The notes under the pieces were generated by a model that ran no database searches, was not told the origin of the DNA, and saw only the letters and a list, made by a program, of their open reading frames with translations. A stretch of DNA of 64,000 nucleotides. Origin: Nannobrachium achirus. Taxonomy: Eukaryota > Chordata > Actinopteri > Myctophiformes > Myctophidae. Of this stretch, positions 54,916 to 64,000 are shown piece by piece. The number at the start of each line of letters is the position of its first letter. Positions within the stretch are counted from its first letter, which is position 1. The stretch lies in contig OY997655.1 of NCBI GenBank assembly GCA_963921795.1, forward strand, positions 8,801,166 through 8,865,165. Reading direction: 5' to 3'. The position numbers and the translations under genes were made by a program.

Positions 54916-55081
54916 GCGCGTGCGTGTGCGCGTGCGTGCGTGCGCGCGCACGACAGCACGAGCCGCTGTTTCCACCGCGTGGTCCACAATGTGCTTTGCA
55001 ATCCCTTTATTTTAGTCCTATTTAGTGAGAGCAGATCACAAAATAATTAATGCAATGCGATGCAATGCAAACAGCGTCTCT

Positions 55082-55134
<53 letters not shown>
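54861..55134. repeat. (TG)n with CG tail, and nearby (CA)n
   Basis: TG/CG run 54861-54949 and CA run 55086-55134, separated by ~135 bp of non-coding DNA. Confidence 0.95.
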
Positions 55135-55136
<2 letters not shown>

Positions 55137-55490
55137 TGACACAGAAGGAAACAGGCATGTCCTGAGCACGGCTGCGGGCTGCCTCGCGAGTCGTGCGAAT
55201 GTAGAAGTGCGTGTCTCCATTACTGTTTTAGTTTGTTGTCTGTCTATCAACGTACATTTTAGTTATTTTTTCTTGGCACTGTTTGCTAGCGTGCGTTCGA
55301 CTCAACGCCCATTTCAGAAAGACTACGGCATCCTTCTAGCTTCTGCTGGAAATATTTTATTCTCCACACAGACACAAATAAGAGCCTGTACATCATCACA
55401 TTCACTTGACCAATGTGTCGTGACTGTCGTCTGGCGTCACGTCCACTGTTTGTGTGTTTCTGTCTGTCGGAATAGGATATTTAAAATGAC
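55135..55490. other. Non-coding spacer
   Basis: No gene recognised; a 149-codon open stretch across 55060-55509 begins in the CA repeat and has no family resemblance. Confidence 0.4.
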
Positions 55491-57722
55491 AGTAGCTGCG
55501 TTTACATGACAGCTTCATTCCAATCTGATCTAAATAAACCCGATTGAAGGTATTGGATCAAGTGTTTACATGGGGTGAGATCAATCCGATCTGGTGTTTA
55601 CATGTGCCCACTTTTAAATTGTGTTGTGACGCAAATGATTAAATAGATCGCATTTCCCTGCATCCATTAACTCATGGGATGCCCACGAGGTGTCTACACG
55701 CCAATCTCTTTGATGTCTCTGGAGGCCCACGACTCGTTGACGTGTTTACTGTATTTACAGTATTAACTTTAAATCTCACCGTTAGGTTGGGGCTGCGCCT
55801 GGATGTAGCCCATTAGCCGCTAGTCGATTCGAGTCGACGCTGAGAGCATCGCGCGGCCGTTTTTCTCTGTATACTCCAATGCATTTCCCCATCTTTAACG
55901 CCCTTTATCTCTGATGTTTGTTTTATGGCTAAAACTGTGGCGGGGTGCGGCAAAATGTCCAAATTTTGATCGTCAATGAACAGCTATGATCAACACTGGT
56001 CTATACAGAAAGTTACACAATAACATCCTGTCTGCGCTCATGTGACCAAGTGACGTCATGACGCATGCATTGACGCAGCAGGGCCGGATTCTGCGCAATG
56101 CTCTTTTAATTTAGATTATTGGGGATGTGCGTTGTTCTGTATACATGTGTTATTATAATCATCATCACGTCACAATCCATATTTGCGCCCACAGAACATA
56201 ATAGGCTTCATGGACAAGTGATAATAAACAAAAAGTCTGTATAAAGTATAATACTTTTAAAATTGACTCTCTTATATTCCCTTACCCAAGTCCCCTTTAA
56301 ATATTATTTATCTGATGAAGGATTTAGGATATTTTGCTGGTGGTTTCTTAGGCTATTTATGATCGCAAGAAGACAATTAGTTAGTGGCCAGGTCAATCTT
56401 AGCCATATATCATAACACCAGGAGAGATCGCTAATATTCGGACGTTACGTCTCTCCTGGAGTTATAAGGGGGAGTCGTAGGGCTCTCACTGGTTGAGCTC
56501 CAACGTCCATATTCGGCTCAAAACATGTACAAATCAATAAGGCGCTCACTGCATCGTCGAAACAGCTTTATATCTACCGATCAGCCCACTCGTTGGCGTA
56601 GTCCATATGTTTCTAATAAATTAACGTTTACTCAAACTTCTCAGAGTCTCATCGCTTTCCTTGTTTTTGAACTGCTTGGGTAAAAATGGCCGAACATATC
56701 ACGTGACGTTGATCGCCGTTGCGATTTGCTCATACTAGGACATGACGTTTTTGTATGCGGAAGTATTCCAACGTTCTGTAGTTCTGAAGGCGGAAGCATT
56801 CCGGCGAGGAAACGTGAGTCTCGGAGAAGTTTGAGTACATTAATTTATTAGAAACATATGGACTAAGACATGCCAACGAGTGGGCTCATCGGTAGATATA
56901 AAGCTGTTTCGACGATGCGGTGAGCACTTTATTGATTTGTACATGTTTTGAGCCGAATATGGACGTTGGGGCTCAACCAGAGAGAGCCCTCTGACTCCCC
57001 CTTATAACTCCAGGAGAGACGTAACGTCCGAATATTAGCGACCTCTCCTGGTGTTATGATTTATGGCTAGGTCAATCTGACCTGGTGGTCAAAGACGCAC
57101 AGGACTCGACAGGAGGATAGATGAACAAGGACAGGGTAGCGTCCAGTCGCGCTATTCTCTTTCTCTCTCACACACACACACACACACGCTCGTGCTCACA
57201 CCACACGTATAGGTCCATTTAGTGAGGATGTGCTCGCTTGAAGTTTTTGGGTCTGTGTGCCTCTCTCTCTCTCTCTCTCTCTCTCGTGATTTTTTGCGTT
57301 GTGTGTGTGTGTACGGCTATACGGTTCTCAATCGAGACAGGTGTCTTGGGACTCGCATGAGCGCACGCAAACACGAGCGCTCACGTAGGCTACACATTCT
57401 GCACATTTATAGATTGATTAAAAAATGTGTTTATAAACTAAATAGACTAATGTGGTGAAACATCATAAAAAGTGCCACAATGGCCAGGAAGCATGCGCTG
57501 AAAGAACATGTCACATTCTAATCGGGTTAGGCATATACATGGAAGGATTTTCCTTTTGATCGGGTCGTAAAAAAGTCTAGACCACCCCTCAGCATCCGAT
57601 CAGAATTTAAATCGTGTTGGTTTTGATCGGGTTTATTTAGGTGTATACATGGAAAATTAGATCGGGTTTATCTAAAATCCTGTTTTTAATACGATTAGAA
57701 GCGTCCATATAAACGGGGCTAT
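55491..57722. mobile_element. Large non-autonomous element with GCGTTTACATG ends
   Basis: AGTAGCTGCGTTTACATGAC (55491) is roughly mirrored by GTCCATATAAACGGGGCTAT (to 57722). Subterminal GATCGGGTTTATTTAG/TCTAAATAAACCCGAT motifs are repeated at both ends. The 56400-57069 foldback is nested inside. No transposase seen. Confidence 0.55.
56400..57069. mobile_element. Foldback element, ~255-bp arms, 9-bp TSD
   Basis: TAGCCATATATCATAACACC begins arms covering about 56400-56655 and 56813-57069, which match closely in inverse (small differences such as GATCGC/GACCTC). GGTCAATCT is duplicated at 56391-56399 and 57070-57078. The 157-bp centre is unrelated and non-coding. The 9-bp duplication points to MULE-like transposition. 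Confidence 0.9.
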
Positions 57723-58898
57723 TGTTGTGTTGTGAGAGATTTCTCCCAGTTCTCCTCGGTGTAGTGTAGTCTCCGCTCGAGCGGCTCGGCTCGACCAATC
57801 GAGAGCAGGAGCGCTGCTGGCCCCGCCCATAGGTTCCCAGAAGTTGAACTAAAGTTGAGTTCTACCTCAGGAGCAGGACCTAAAAAAGGTTCCAGGAACC
57901 TCGTCTGGAACCGGGCCGTACGCAATGGAAACAAAACCAGAACCAAAAAAATAGGTTCAGGTTCTTGAAAGTTCTGGTTCCACCTTGCAGTGGAAAAGGG
58001 GCTTTTGAGGTCTTCACAGGTCCAATTTAACCAAATGGACCCGGGGAAAAAGGACCCGGACCCCAATGGTCCGTCTATTATTTGGAATATGAGAACCGTT
58101 ACCCGAGCAGCCCCAAGACATGTTGGATCCGATCCGAACGGAACCGGCCATTAGAGCCGAGATCATTCTATATCTATCTATCACATCAAACATTCTACAT
58201 CCATTCAAAGTCCTCTGATTGGGGAGGGAGACTGGGAGACAGCTGGGTTATTGCTAGGCTGATGATCAACACATCCTGATGTGAAAGAAAATACTTCTAA
58301 AGACGAACAATAAAGGTTGTTATGTAGGCTATGGACAATCAACATCAGCTGGAATATTGAAGTTTGATGTAGTGTCACCAACAACTGCTGTTTGAATGAG
58401 ATGAGCCATGCAGGCACGCATGCATGCAATAAACATTTACTTGTAAAAACGTTTCAACAGGACAAGCATTACGATATCCAGACACAGCAAAAAATATATA
58501 ATAAATTGTAATAAAATGACAATGCAAAAGAATGAAAACCTAAGAAAAACTAAAAGAAAGACTACATGCTTTTAGATCTGCTATTTTCAAAAAGGTCTGA
58601 CACATTCTGAAAAAGTTACATAACTTTTTCATTGATCTCTGTCCTCATAGGCTTGTTTGATAGCACCATTGTTGTGTAGCATAGATTAGATTTGATTGAA
58701 TATGTTCTTGGCTTACCTACGTTTAATTTCTTAATACTTCTATTTATTTTATGTATTATCTTGTGCTGTCCTTGTAGTGATTCGCACTGAACAGGATTTG
58801 AACCCCAGTCTCCTCAGACAGACACTCACCAGACACTGACACAACCTGTCGTGAAAATATGGCTGAGTCCTTTTGGCAGCTGTAAATCGCTCTGTATT
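57723..58898. other. Non-coding MITE-derived DNA
   Basis: 57745-58010 contains GGTTCCAGGAACC and CCAGAACTTTC-type blocks of a common fish MITE. A short AGATCTACA-family scrap (ACATGCTTTTAGATCTGC) lies at 58563. No gene. Confidence 0.4.
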
Positions 58899-59180
58899 AA
58901 GGGCCCGTTTACACTGCGTTTTTTGCGCAGTGTTTTTTTTCCGCAAAATGAAAAGTCAGATATGCCTTCCGTTCAGACGACAACAGCATTTTCGGGGGTT
59001 AAAAACGGAACGAAATAAGACCGGAGTTTTGGGTGGAAAAGCTGATTCCCCTCTCCCGGGACCTCGCCGTTTTCTCTACAGAGCGTTGCCGTCTACCCCC
59101 CCCCCCCCCCCTCCCCCCTAGTAACAGCGAGGACCCCTCAAGGTCACAGAGTGGACCCTGTTGAAGACCCCTGAAATAGG
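58899..59180. mobile_element. hAT-like fragments
   Basis: AAGGGCCCGTTTACACTGCG is a terminus of a 'gtttacac' MITE. Near 59165 GTTGAAGACCCCTG is a Charlie-type hAT end. A C-run at 59096-59117 separates them. Confidence 0.45.
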
Positions 59181-59206
59181 CCTTTTAGACCTACACTAGA
59201 ACTCCC

Positions 59207-59324
<118 letters not shown>

Positions 59325-59461
59325 CGTTCATTCCTGCATGTGTGTGAGTGTGTGTGCGACGTGCATGCGTGCGTGTGTGTGTGTGTAGTTTGAACATAAT
59401 AATTGCAACATTAATAGTATTATTTGACTGTTTTCCAGTTGAATCAACAGCTGCAGACAGG

Positions 59462-61714
59462 ATGGCCAGTGGAACCTCAGCTTCCATCAGAGGTGAGTTC
59501 TATTAAAACACATGAAACCAACAAACTGATACTGCTTTATTCACATCTGTGATCTTTATGAATATTATGTTTATGTCTCCAACCAGGGAAGAACAGAGAC
59601 CCGTCAGAACTGAGAATTGTTCTGATCGGGGGAGGAGATGATGTTAAACCCAGTGGAAAGATCTCAGTAGGAAACATTATCTTAGGCAGAGATGTTTTTA
59701 AAACAAACAGAACAACTAAGAGTGTCCTGAGACAAGAGTTAGTGTCAGGGAGACAGGTCAGTGTAGTGGACACTCCAGGATGGAATTCTTCTCATCCCCT
59801 AGATCTGACCCCAAAACTGACTCAGTTAGAAATCCAACAGAGTGTGAATCTGTGTCCTCCAGGTCCCCATGTCTTTGCCCTAGTGGTGAGAATGGACGAC
59901 CCATTTGTAGGAACAGGGATGTCAGCAGAGGAGCATGTGAGATTTCTCTTCAGTGACAGAGCGTGGAAACACACTATTATGGTGTTCACTGTAGCTGATA
60001 AAAGCAAAATGAGACCTGGTCTCATTAGATCTGACCCTGAATTAAGATATCTTACTGAGAAATGTGAAGGCCGCTTCCATGTTCTTAACATCAGTGACAG
60101 AGGAGATGGTAGTCAGGTCACAGAGCTGCTGCAGAAGGTAGATCAGATGGTGACTAGTAATGGTCACTATGAGACAGAAGAACACGTCTCAGAGGAACTG
60201 AAGGAGAAGGAGAGATCTATCAGAAGAAGAGCAGAACAAAGGAGGGCAGACGCTCAGAAACAATCAACTGGACTTCCAAAACACACTGGTAGGTTTTGTT
60301 TACTTTGTTAAAGTGACAATTTGATTTGATAATTTTAATCTAAATGGCATTTTTCTGATGTGAGGATATTATATTGGCTAAAAAAAGAAAATTAATAAAA
60401 AAAAAATTGGTCAGCCTTTTTATTTCAACACATTAACACTGATGATTTTGGACTAAATACATAAATAAACAATCAAACAAACAAATACATAAATAAACAA
60501 ATCTTAACCGATGATAGCGAAAAAAGCAGATCTACAAGCTCACGTTGTGTCGCATTGCAACGCGTCGTGAGCATAATGATCTGCTAATGTGTCATAATGG
60601 CAAGTGATGAGAGCTTAATTATACCATCCCTATTTTAGCACAAACATTCTGTGAATATAGCTGATCTACATGTTTACAGTGTGCTGTGTCATGCTATGTT
60701 GTGAGCTTGTAGATCATGTAGAGTGTTATTGTTGCTATAGAGATATTCAGTGTAAAGTAAACAGTAGGAGGTCCTAGTATAGTCCCCTGGGGGACTCCGC
60801 TCAACAAAGTAGGCCTATAGGGTTGAAGTGGTTAAAGAAACAAAGCTACAGAGTCAAACATATACTTGATTATGACAAATAACCAAAATAACAGATCTAC
60901 AAGCTCACAATGTGTCATGTTGTGAAGCAACGTGAACTTGTAGATTGGCTATTTCCACTATTTTTGGAAGGGTAAAAAAAACTTGAAAATGTTGTTAAAC
61001 AAAAAGCTGCCACTTGTGTTTTCTCTGACAGGACTGACTGACATCAGGATTGTGTTGTTGGGAGAGGAGCACTCTGGGAAGAGTTCAGCAGGAAACACCA
61101 TTCTGACAGGAAGTGGTTTTCAAACTGAACTGAGGTCAGTGCAGTGTGTGGTGAGACAGGGTGAAGTAGCAGGGAGACATGTGACAGTGGTGGACTCACC
61201 AGGCTGGTTCTACAACAGTCCACTACAGGACACCTCAGAGATGGACAAACTGGAGATCCAGAACAGTGTGTCTCTCTGTCCTCCTGGACCACATGCTGTT
61301 CTTCTGGCGGTTCCTCTTTGTGAAGCATTCACCAAAGCAAAGAGAGTAGCTATAGAGGAACATATGTCACTTCACCCAGAGAGCGTGTGGAGTTACTCTA
61401 TGCTACTGTTCACCTTTGGAGGCCATCTGGGAGACAGAAGCATTGAGGAGCACATTGAAGCTGAAGGTGAAGACCTCCGCTGGCTTGTTGACAAATGTGG
61501 AAACAGGTATCATGTCCTCAACAACCGGAAGACAGATGTCACTCAGGTCACACAGCTTCTGGAGAAGGTAGAGGACATGGTGTCAGGAAACACAGGTGGA
61601 CACTATGAAGATGATGGAGATGAGAAGATGTCAGAGAGGAAGAGGAACATCCAGGAACGTGTCCAGACACTGACCAGGAGACTGACCACTCTGAAACCTC
61701 TTCCCGAAGGTTAA
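59462..61714 (+). CDS. GIMAP (AIG1-type GTPase) gene with two G domains, three exons
   Basis: Proposed join 59462-59492, 59587-60288, 61032-61714, 471 residues. Introns are GTGAGT...CCAACCAG and GTAGGT...TCTCTGACAG, all phase 1. An acceptor TGTTTTCCAG at about 59440 would make the first exon include 5' UTR. Domain 1 (residues about 19-230) has the AIG1 boxes VVDTPGW and LCPPGPH, but its P-loop reads GGGDDVKPSGKIS: longer than usual, with Ile where Ser/Thr follows the Lys. Domain 2 (about 249-455) has an intact GEEHSGKS P-loop, VVDSPGW, LCPPGPHA, LLFTFGGHLGD and KCGNRYHVLNN. Fish GIMAP8-like proteins carry several such domains and act at lymphocyte membranes. The last codons also fit a phase-1 donor (GAAG|GTTAAT), so further exons are possible, but none is seen before 64000. 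Confidence 0.85.
60524..60956. repeat. Three hairpins in the second GIMAP intron
   Basis: 60524-60588 (AGATCTACAAGCTCAC...GTGAGCATAATGATCTGC), 60651-60718 (GATCTACATGTTTACAG...GTGAGCTTGTAGATC) and 60884-60956 (AGATCTACAAGCTCACAATG...GTGAACTTGTAGATTGGC). Inner stems are AT-richer and less perfect than elsewhere. GGGTTGAAGTGGTTAA at about 60821 is the TTAACCACTT edge motif. Confidence 0.85.
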
Positions 61715-61715
61715 T

Positions 61716-61731
61716 ATCTATCTATCCATCC

Positions 61732-61823
<92 letters not shown>

Positions 61824-61832
61824 GTCTATCTA
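61716..61832. repeat. (TATC)n microsatellite
   Basis: About 28 tetranucleotide units beginning two bases after the GIMAP stop. Confidence 0.97.
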
Positions 61833-61833
61833 T

Positions 61834-63027
61834 TAGGGGTGGATATTGGCAAGAATCTCGCGATGCAATACTCATCACGATACTTGGGTCACGATACAAT
61901 ACATCACGATACATTGCGATACTATTGCGATACGATACTATTGCGATACTATTGCGATATATTGCAAAATTCAACATTTTTTTTTGTAGACCTGAAAATA
62001 CATCACATTATTGATAACTCAATGGACATGGACAAATTGTTGAGTGAAAACCATTTTCATTTATTGAAAGTTGCAAATGTGCACTAATGACTGATTCAGA
62101 CACACAAGTGACTGAATGTAGCTGCCTGGCTAGTGGCTGGCAGTGGCTGGCAGTGGCTGCCTGCCATTATCAATACAAAAAAATAATAAAGTTCACTGCA
62201 CACACTGCAGTAGTGCAATAGAAATGAACAACAGAAGTCATTGTTTTGGGTGAACCACTCACAAAAACACTTTGTTTTAACCAGTAAACATATCACTTTT
62301 ACAAAGTGGACAAATTAGTAAACTGACTCTGAGTTACATACCTGGCTGTGTAACTATAAGGGTCCATTTGGTTCTCAATTGAGATATAGCTATTAGCTGG
62401 GAGACCCCCTGGAACCCCCACAAGAACCATTCATAACCATTTAAATGTCCTGTTATTAAAGCAACAATGTTCCCGGCAGTAGTGCCTACTGACTGAGGCT
62501 ACTAGCATCATCAATACAAAAATAAAGTAGCTAGCCTGCCAACTGACAGGCTACCATATTAGAGTAAACACAAATTAAATTATAAAGTGCACTGCACTGA
62601 CTGCACACTGCAGTTGCTGCCTACTGACTGAGGATATACATTCAACAAATAAAAAAAAAGTGCACTGACTGACTGCTCACTGCAGTTACTGCCTACTGAC
62701 TGAGGATATACATTCAACAAATAAAAAAAAGTGCACTGACTGACTGCTCACTGCAGTTACTGCCTACTGACTGAGGCTATACATTCAACAAATAAAAAAA
62801 AAGTGCACTGACTGCTCACTGCAGTTGCTGCCTACTGAGTACTGACTGAGGCTACATATTGTAAACAAATACAAATAAAAATAAAGTGCACTGACTGCTC
62901 ACTGCAGTTGCTGCCTACTGACTGAGGCTATATATTCAAGTAAACAAATAAAATAAAAGTGCACTGCTGCAGTCAGTGACTGCATGCCTGACTAAAGGCC
63001 CATTCCCACTCACTCATCAGTCATTGA
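61834..63027. mobile_element. Probable 3' part of a hAT element
   Basis: TAGGGGTGGATATTGG at 61834 resembles fish ZBED-type hAT termini, followed by (ATCACGATAC/ATTGCGATAC) subterminal repeats to 61970. It leads to the minus-strand transposase relic. The other end lies beyond 64000. Confidence 0.5.
62587..62975. repeat. ~73-82-bp tandem repeat, five units
   Basis: Unit GTGCACTGACTGACTGCTCA...CTACTGACTGAGG...AACAAATAAAAAAAA starting at about 62587, 62660, 62732, 62804 and 62886, with a partial sixth. Confidence 0.9.
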
Positions 63028-63931
63028 CTACAAATTCTTATTCAGGAAGATAATTTGGTCAACGTGCTCTGAGGAAAGGCAACTCCTTTGTGCAGTGAGA
63101 ATGTCCCCTGCGGTAGAGAACACTCTCTCGGAGCTCACACTGGTTCCGGGGATACACAGGTACCTCTTCGCGATGTGTGACAAGAGCGGATAGTCATGCT
63201 GATCCTTCCACCAGTGCAGTGGGTTGGTGGGCACTTCTTCTCCCTTTTCATTGACTCGTTGAAGTGGCATGGGGGGAGCGTCCAGGTACCTTGCCATCTC
63301 CTCCGATGCCTGGTCTTGACGGGATTTCGTTTTTTTGCAGCACTAGCCGAGTAGGTTTTTCCCAGTAGGTCAGCTATGTTGCACGTCCTCTTCCTCTTGG
63401 ATGGGCCTGCAGAGATACGCACAGGAGGATCTTCCTCATTGCTCTCCCCCTCTTCCTCCTCCTCCATCCTGACCTCCACATCACCCTCTCCTCTCTCCAC
63501 TCCAGTCCCTCTCAGCTGAAAAACAGCAATACAAAACACACACCACATTAAATTAGTTTTTTTATCTTGAAATTAGTGAATCAGTATCACTATTCTATCC
63601 CGCAACAACATGAATTAACATGTTTTAAATATATCATTCAGTGTTTAGGTTTTTTAAACATTCACATTTTATTATTTATGCCTTTTAATCATTTTAAATA
63701 AATATTTATATGGTTTTATTAACTTTTTCTAATTCTGTGAAGTGTAAAAGTGAATGCTTGTTACTTATTTTAAAATACTGTATTGACTAAACTTTACAAA
63801 GCATCTAATAGCCTACTGTAACAGTAGCTACCTAGATTACCTGAAATGCCTGGCTCCTTGCAGCTTCTGCGATCACTCTCTCATAAACGTCCTGGCGCTC
63901 ATCTTCAGAGAGGAAGGGCAGGGTCTTAAAC
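63028..63931 (-). pseudogene. hAT (ZBED-like) transposase C-terminus, two exons, frameshifted
   Basis: Exon 63841-63931 (after an AG acceptor, ending CAG|GTAATC) reads FKTLPFLSEDERQ.VYERVIAEAARSQAFQ. The next exon from 63515 (acceptor TTTTTCAG) reads LRGTGVERGEGD, an acidic stretch, then SKRKRTCNIADLLGKTYS. At the A-run near 63332-63339 the frame shifts. In the new frame MARYLDAPPMP...NPLHWWK...YPLLSHIAKRYLCIPGTSVSSERVFSTAGDI...FLNKNL is the hAT C-terminal dimerisation domain, ending at 63028. The DDE catalytic part would lie beyond the window. One apparent single-base shift means it is dead or mis-sequenced. Confidence 0.82.
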
Positions 63932-64000
63932 CTGGGATTGGGGTGAAAAAAGTGAAAAAGATGTGAGTCATGTAATGTTGCAGGTACTTTCATGTACTGT
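63932..64000. other. Intron of the hAT transposase
   Basis: Pyrimidine-rich on the minus strand before the exon at 63931 (TTTTTCACCCCAATCCCAG). The window ends inside it. Confidence 0.5.

Noticed and set aside
62587-62975. CRISPR-like array
   Set aside because: Units are 73-82 bp tandem repeats with no unique spacers, in a vertebrate-type genome.

Overview
The window looks like accessory, repeat-saturated chromosome from a bony (teleost) fish. The signs are long (TG)n/(CA)n and other microsatellites, tRNA-derived SINE-like units, Rex3-like, L1-like and L2-like LINE ends, dense nested hAT and MITE insertions, and expanded fish immune families (TRIM and GIMAP). The species cannot be named from sequence alone. 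All calls come from reading the sequence; no search was run.

Host genes are few. (1) 5444-6604 (+) is an intact, intronless, full-length KLHDC3-like kelch gene, probably a retrocopy. (2) 18001-19878 (-) is an intact single-exon TRIM gene (RING, B-box, coiled coil, PRY-SPRY, unusual tail). (3) 27786-29293 (-) is its diverged paralogue, broken by a 5-nt insertion and lacking a RING zinc ligand. (4) 59462-61714 (+) is a spliced GIMAP gene with two AIG1 GTPase domains, the first with an altered P-loop. TRIM and GIMAP families act in fish innate and lymphocyte immunity. Nothing in the sequence shows that these genes work together.

Layout. 1-5.3 kb: nested hAT/MITE copies. 5.3-6.6 kb: kelch gene. 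6.6-18 kb: foldback MITEs, SINE, Rex3-like LINE and a stack of hAT insertions, several with perfect 8-bp target duplications. 18-21 kb: TRIM gene 1. 21-27 kb: microsatellites, an L1-like tail and a 2.6-kb TTAA-bounded element. 27.8-29.7 kb: TRIM pseudogene. 30-37 kb: sparse DNA with MITEs and an L2-like tail. 38.1-41.2 kb: Ty3/gypsy remnant arranged as a nearly identical 1.2-kb inverted duplication. 41-59 kb: MITEs, minisatellites, a 687-bp tandem duplication and a 670-bp foldback element. 59.4-61.7 kb: GIMAP gene. 61.8-64 kb: terminal sequence and broken transposase of a hAT element.

The main structural signal outside genes is a hairpin family. About 20 copies share outer arms around AGATCTACAAGCTCAC. 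Their inner stems differ between copies yet usually stay self-complementary. They sit inside several otherwise different transposons, in the GIMAP intron, and at the broken 3' end of the TRIM pseudogene. Several are bordered by TTAACCACTTNAACC-like motifs, suggesting a TTAA-targeting (piggyBac-like) MITE whose palindromic core is kept symmetrical.
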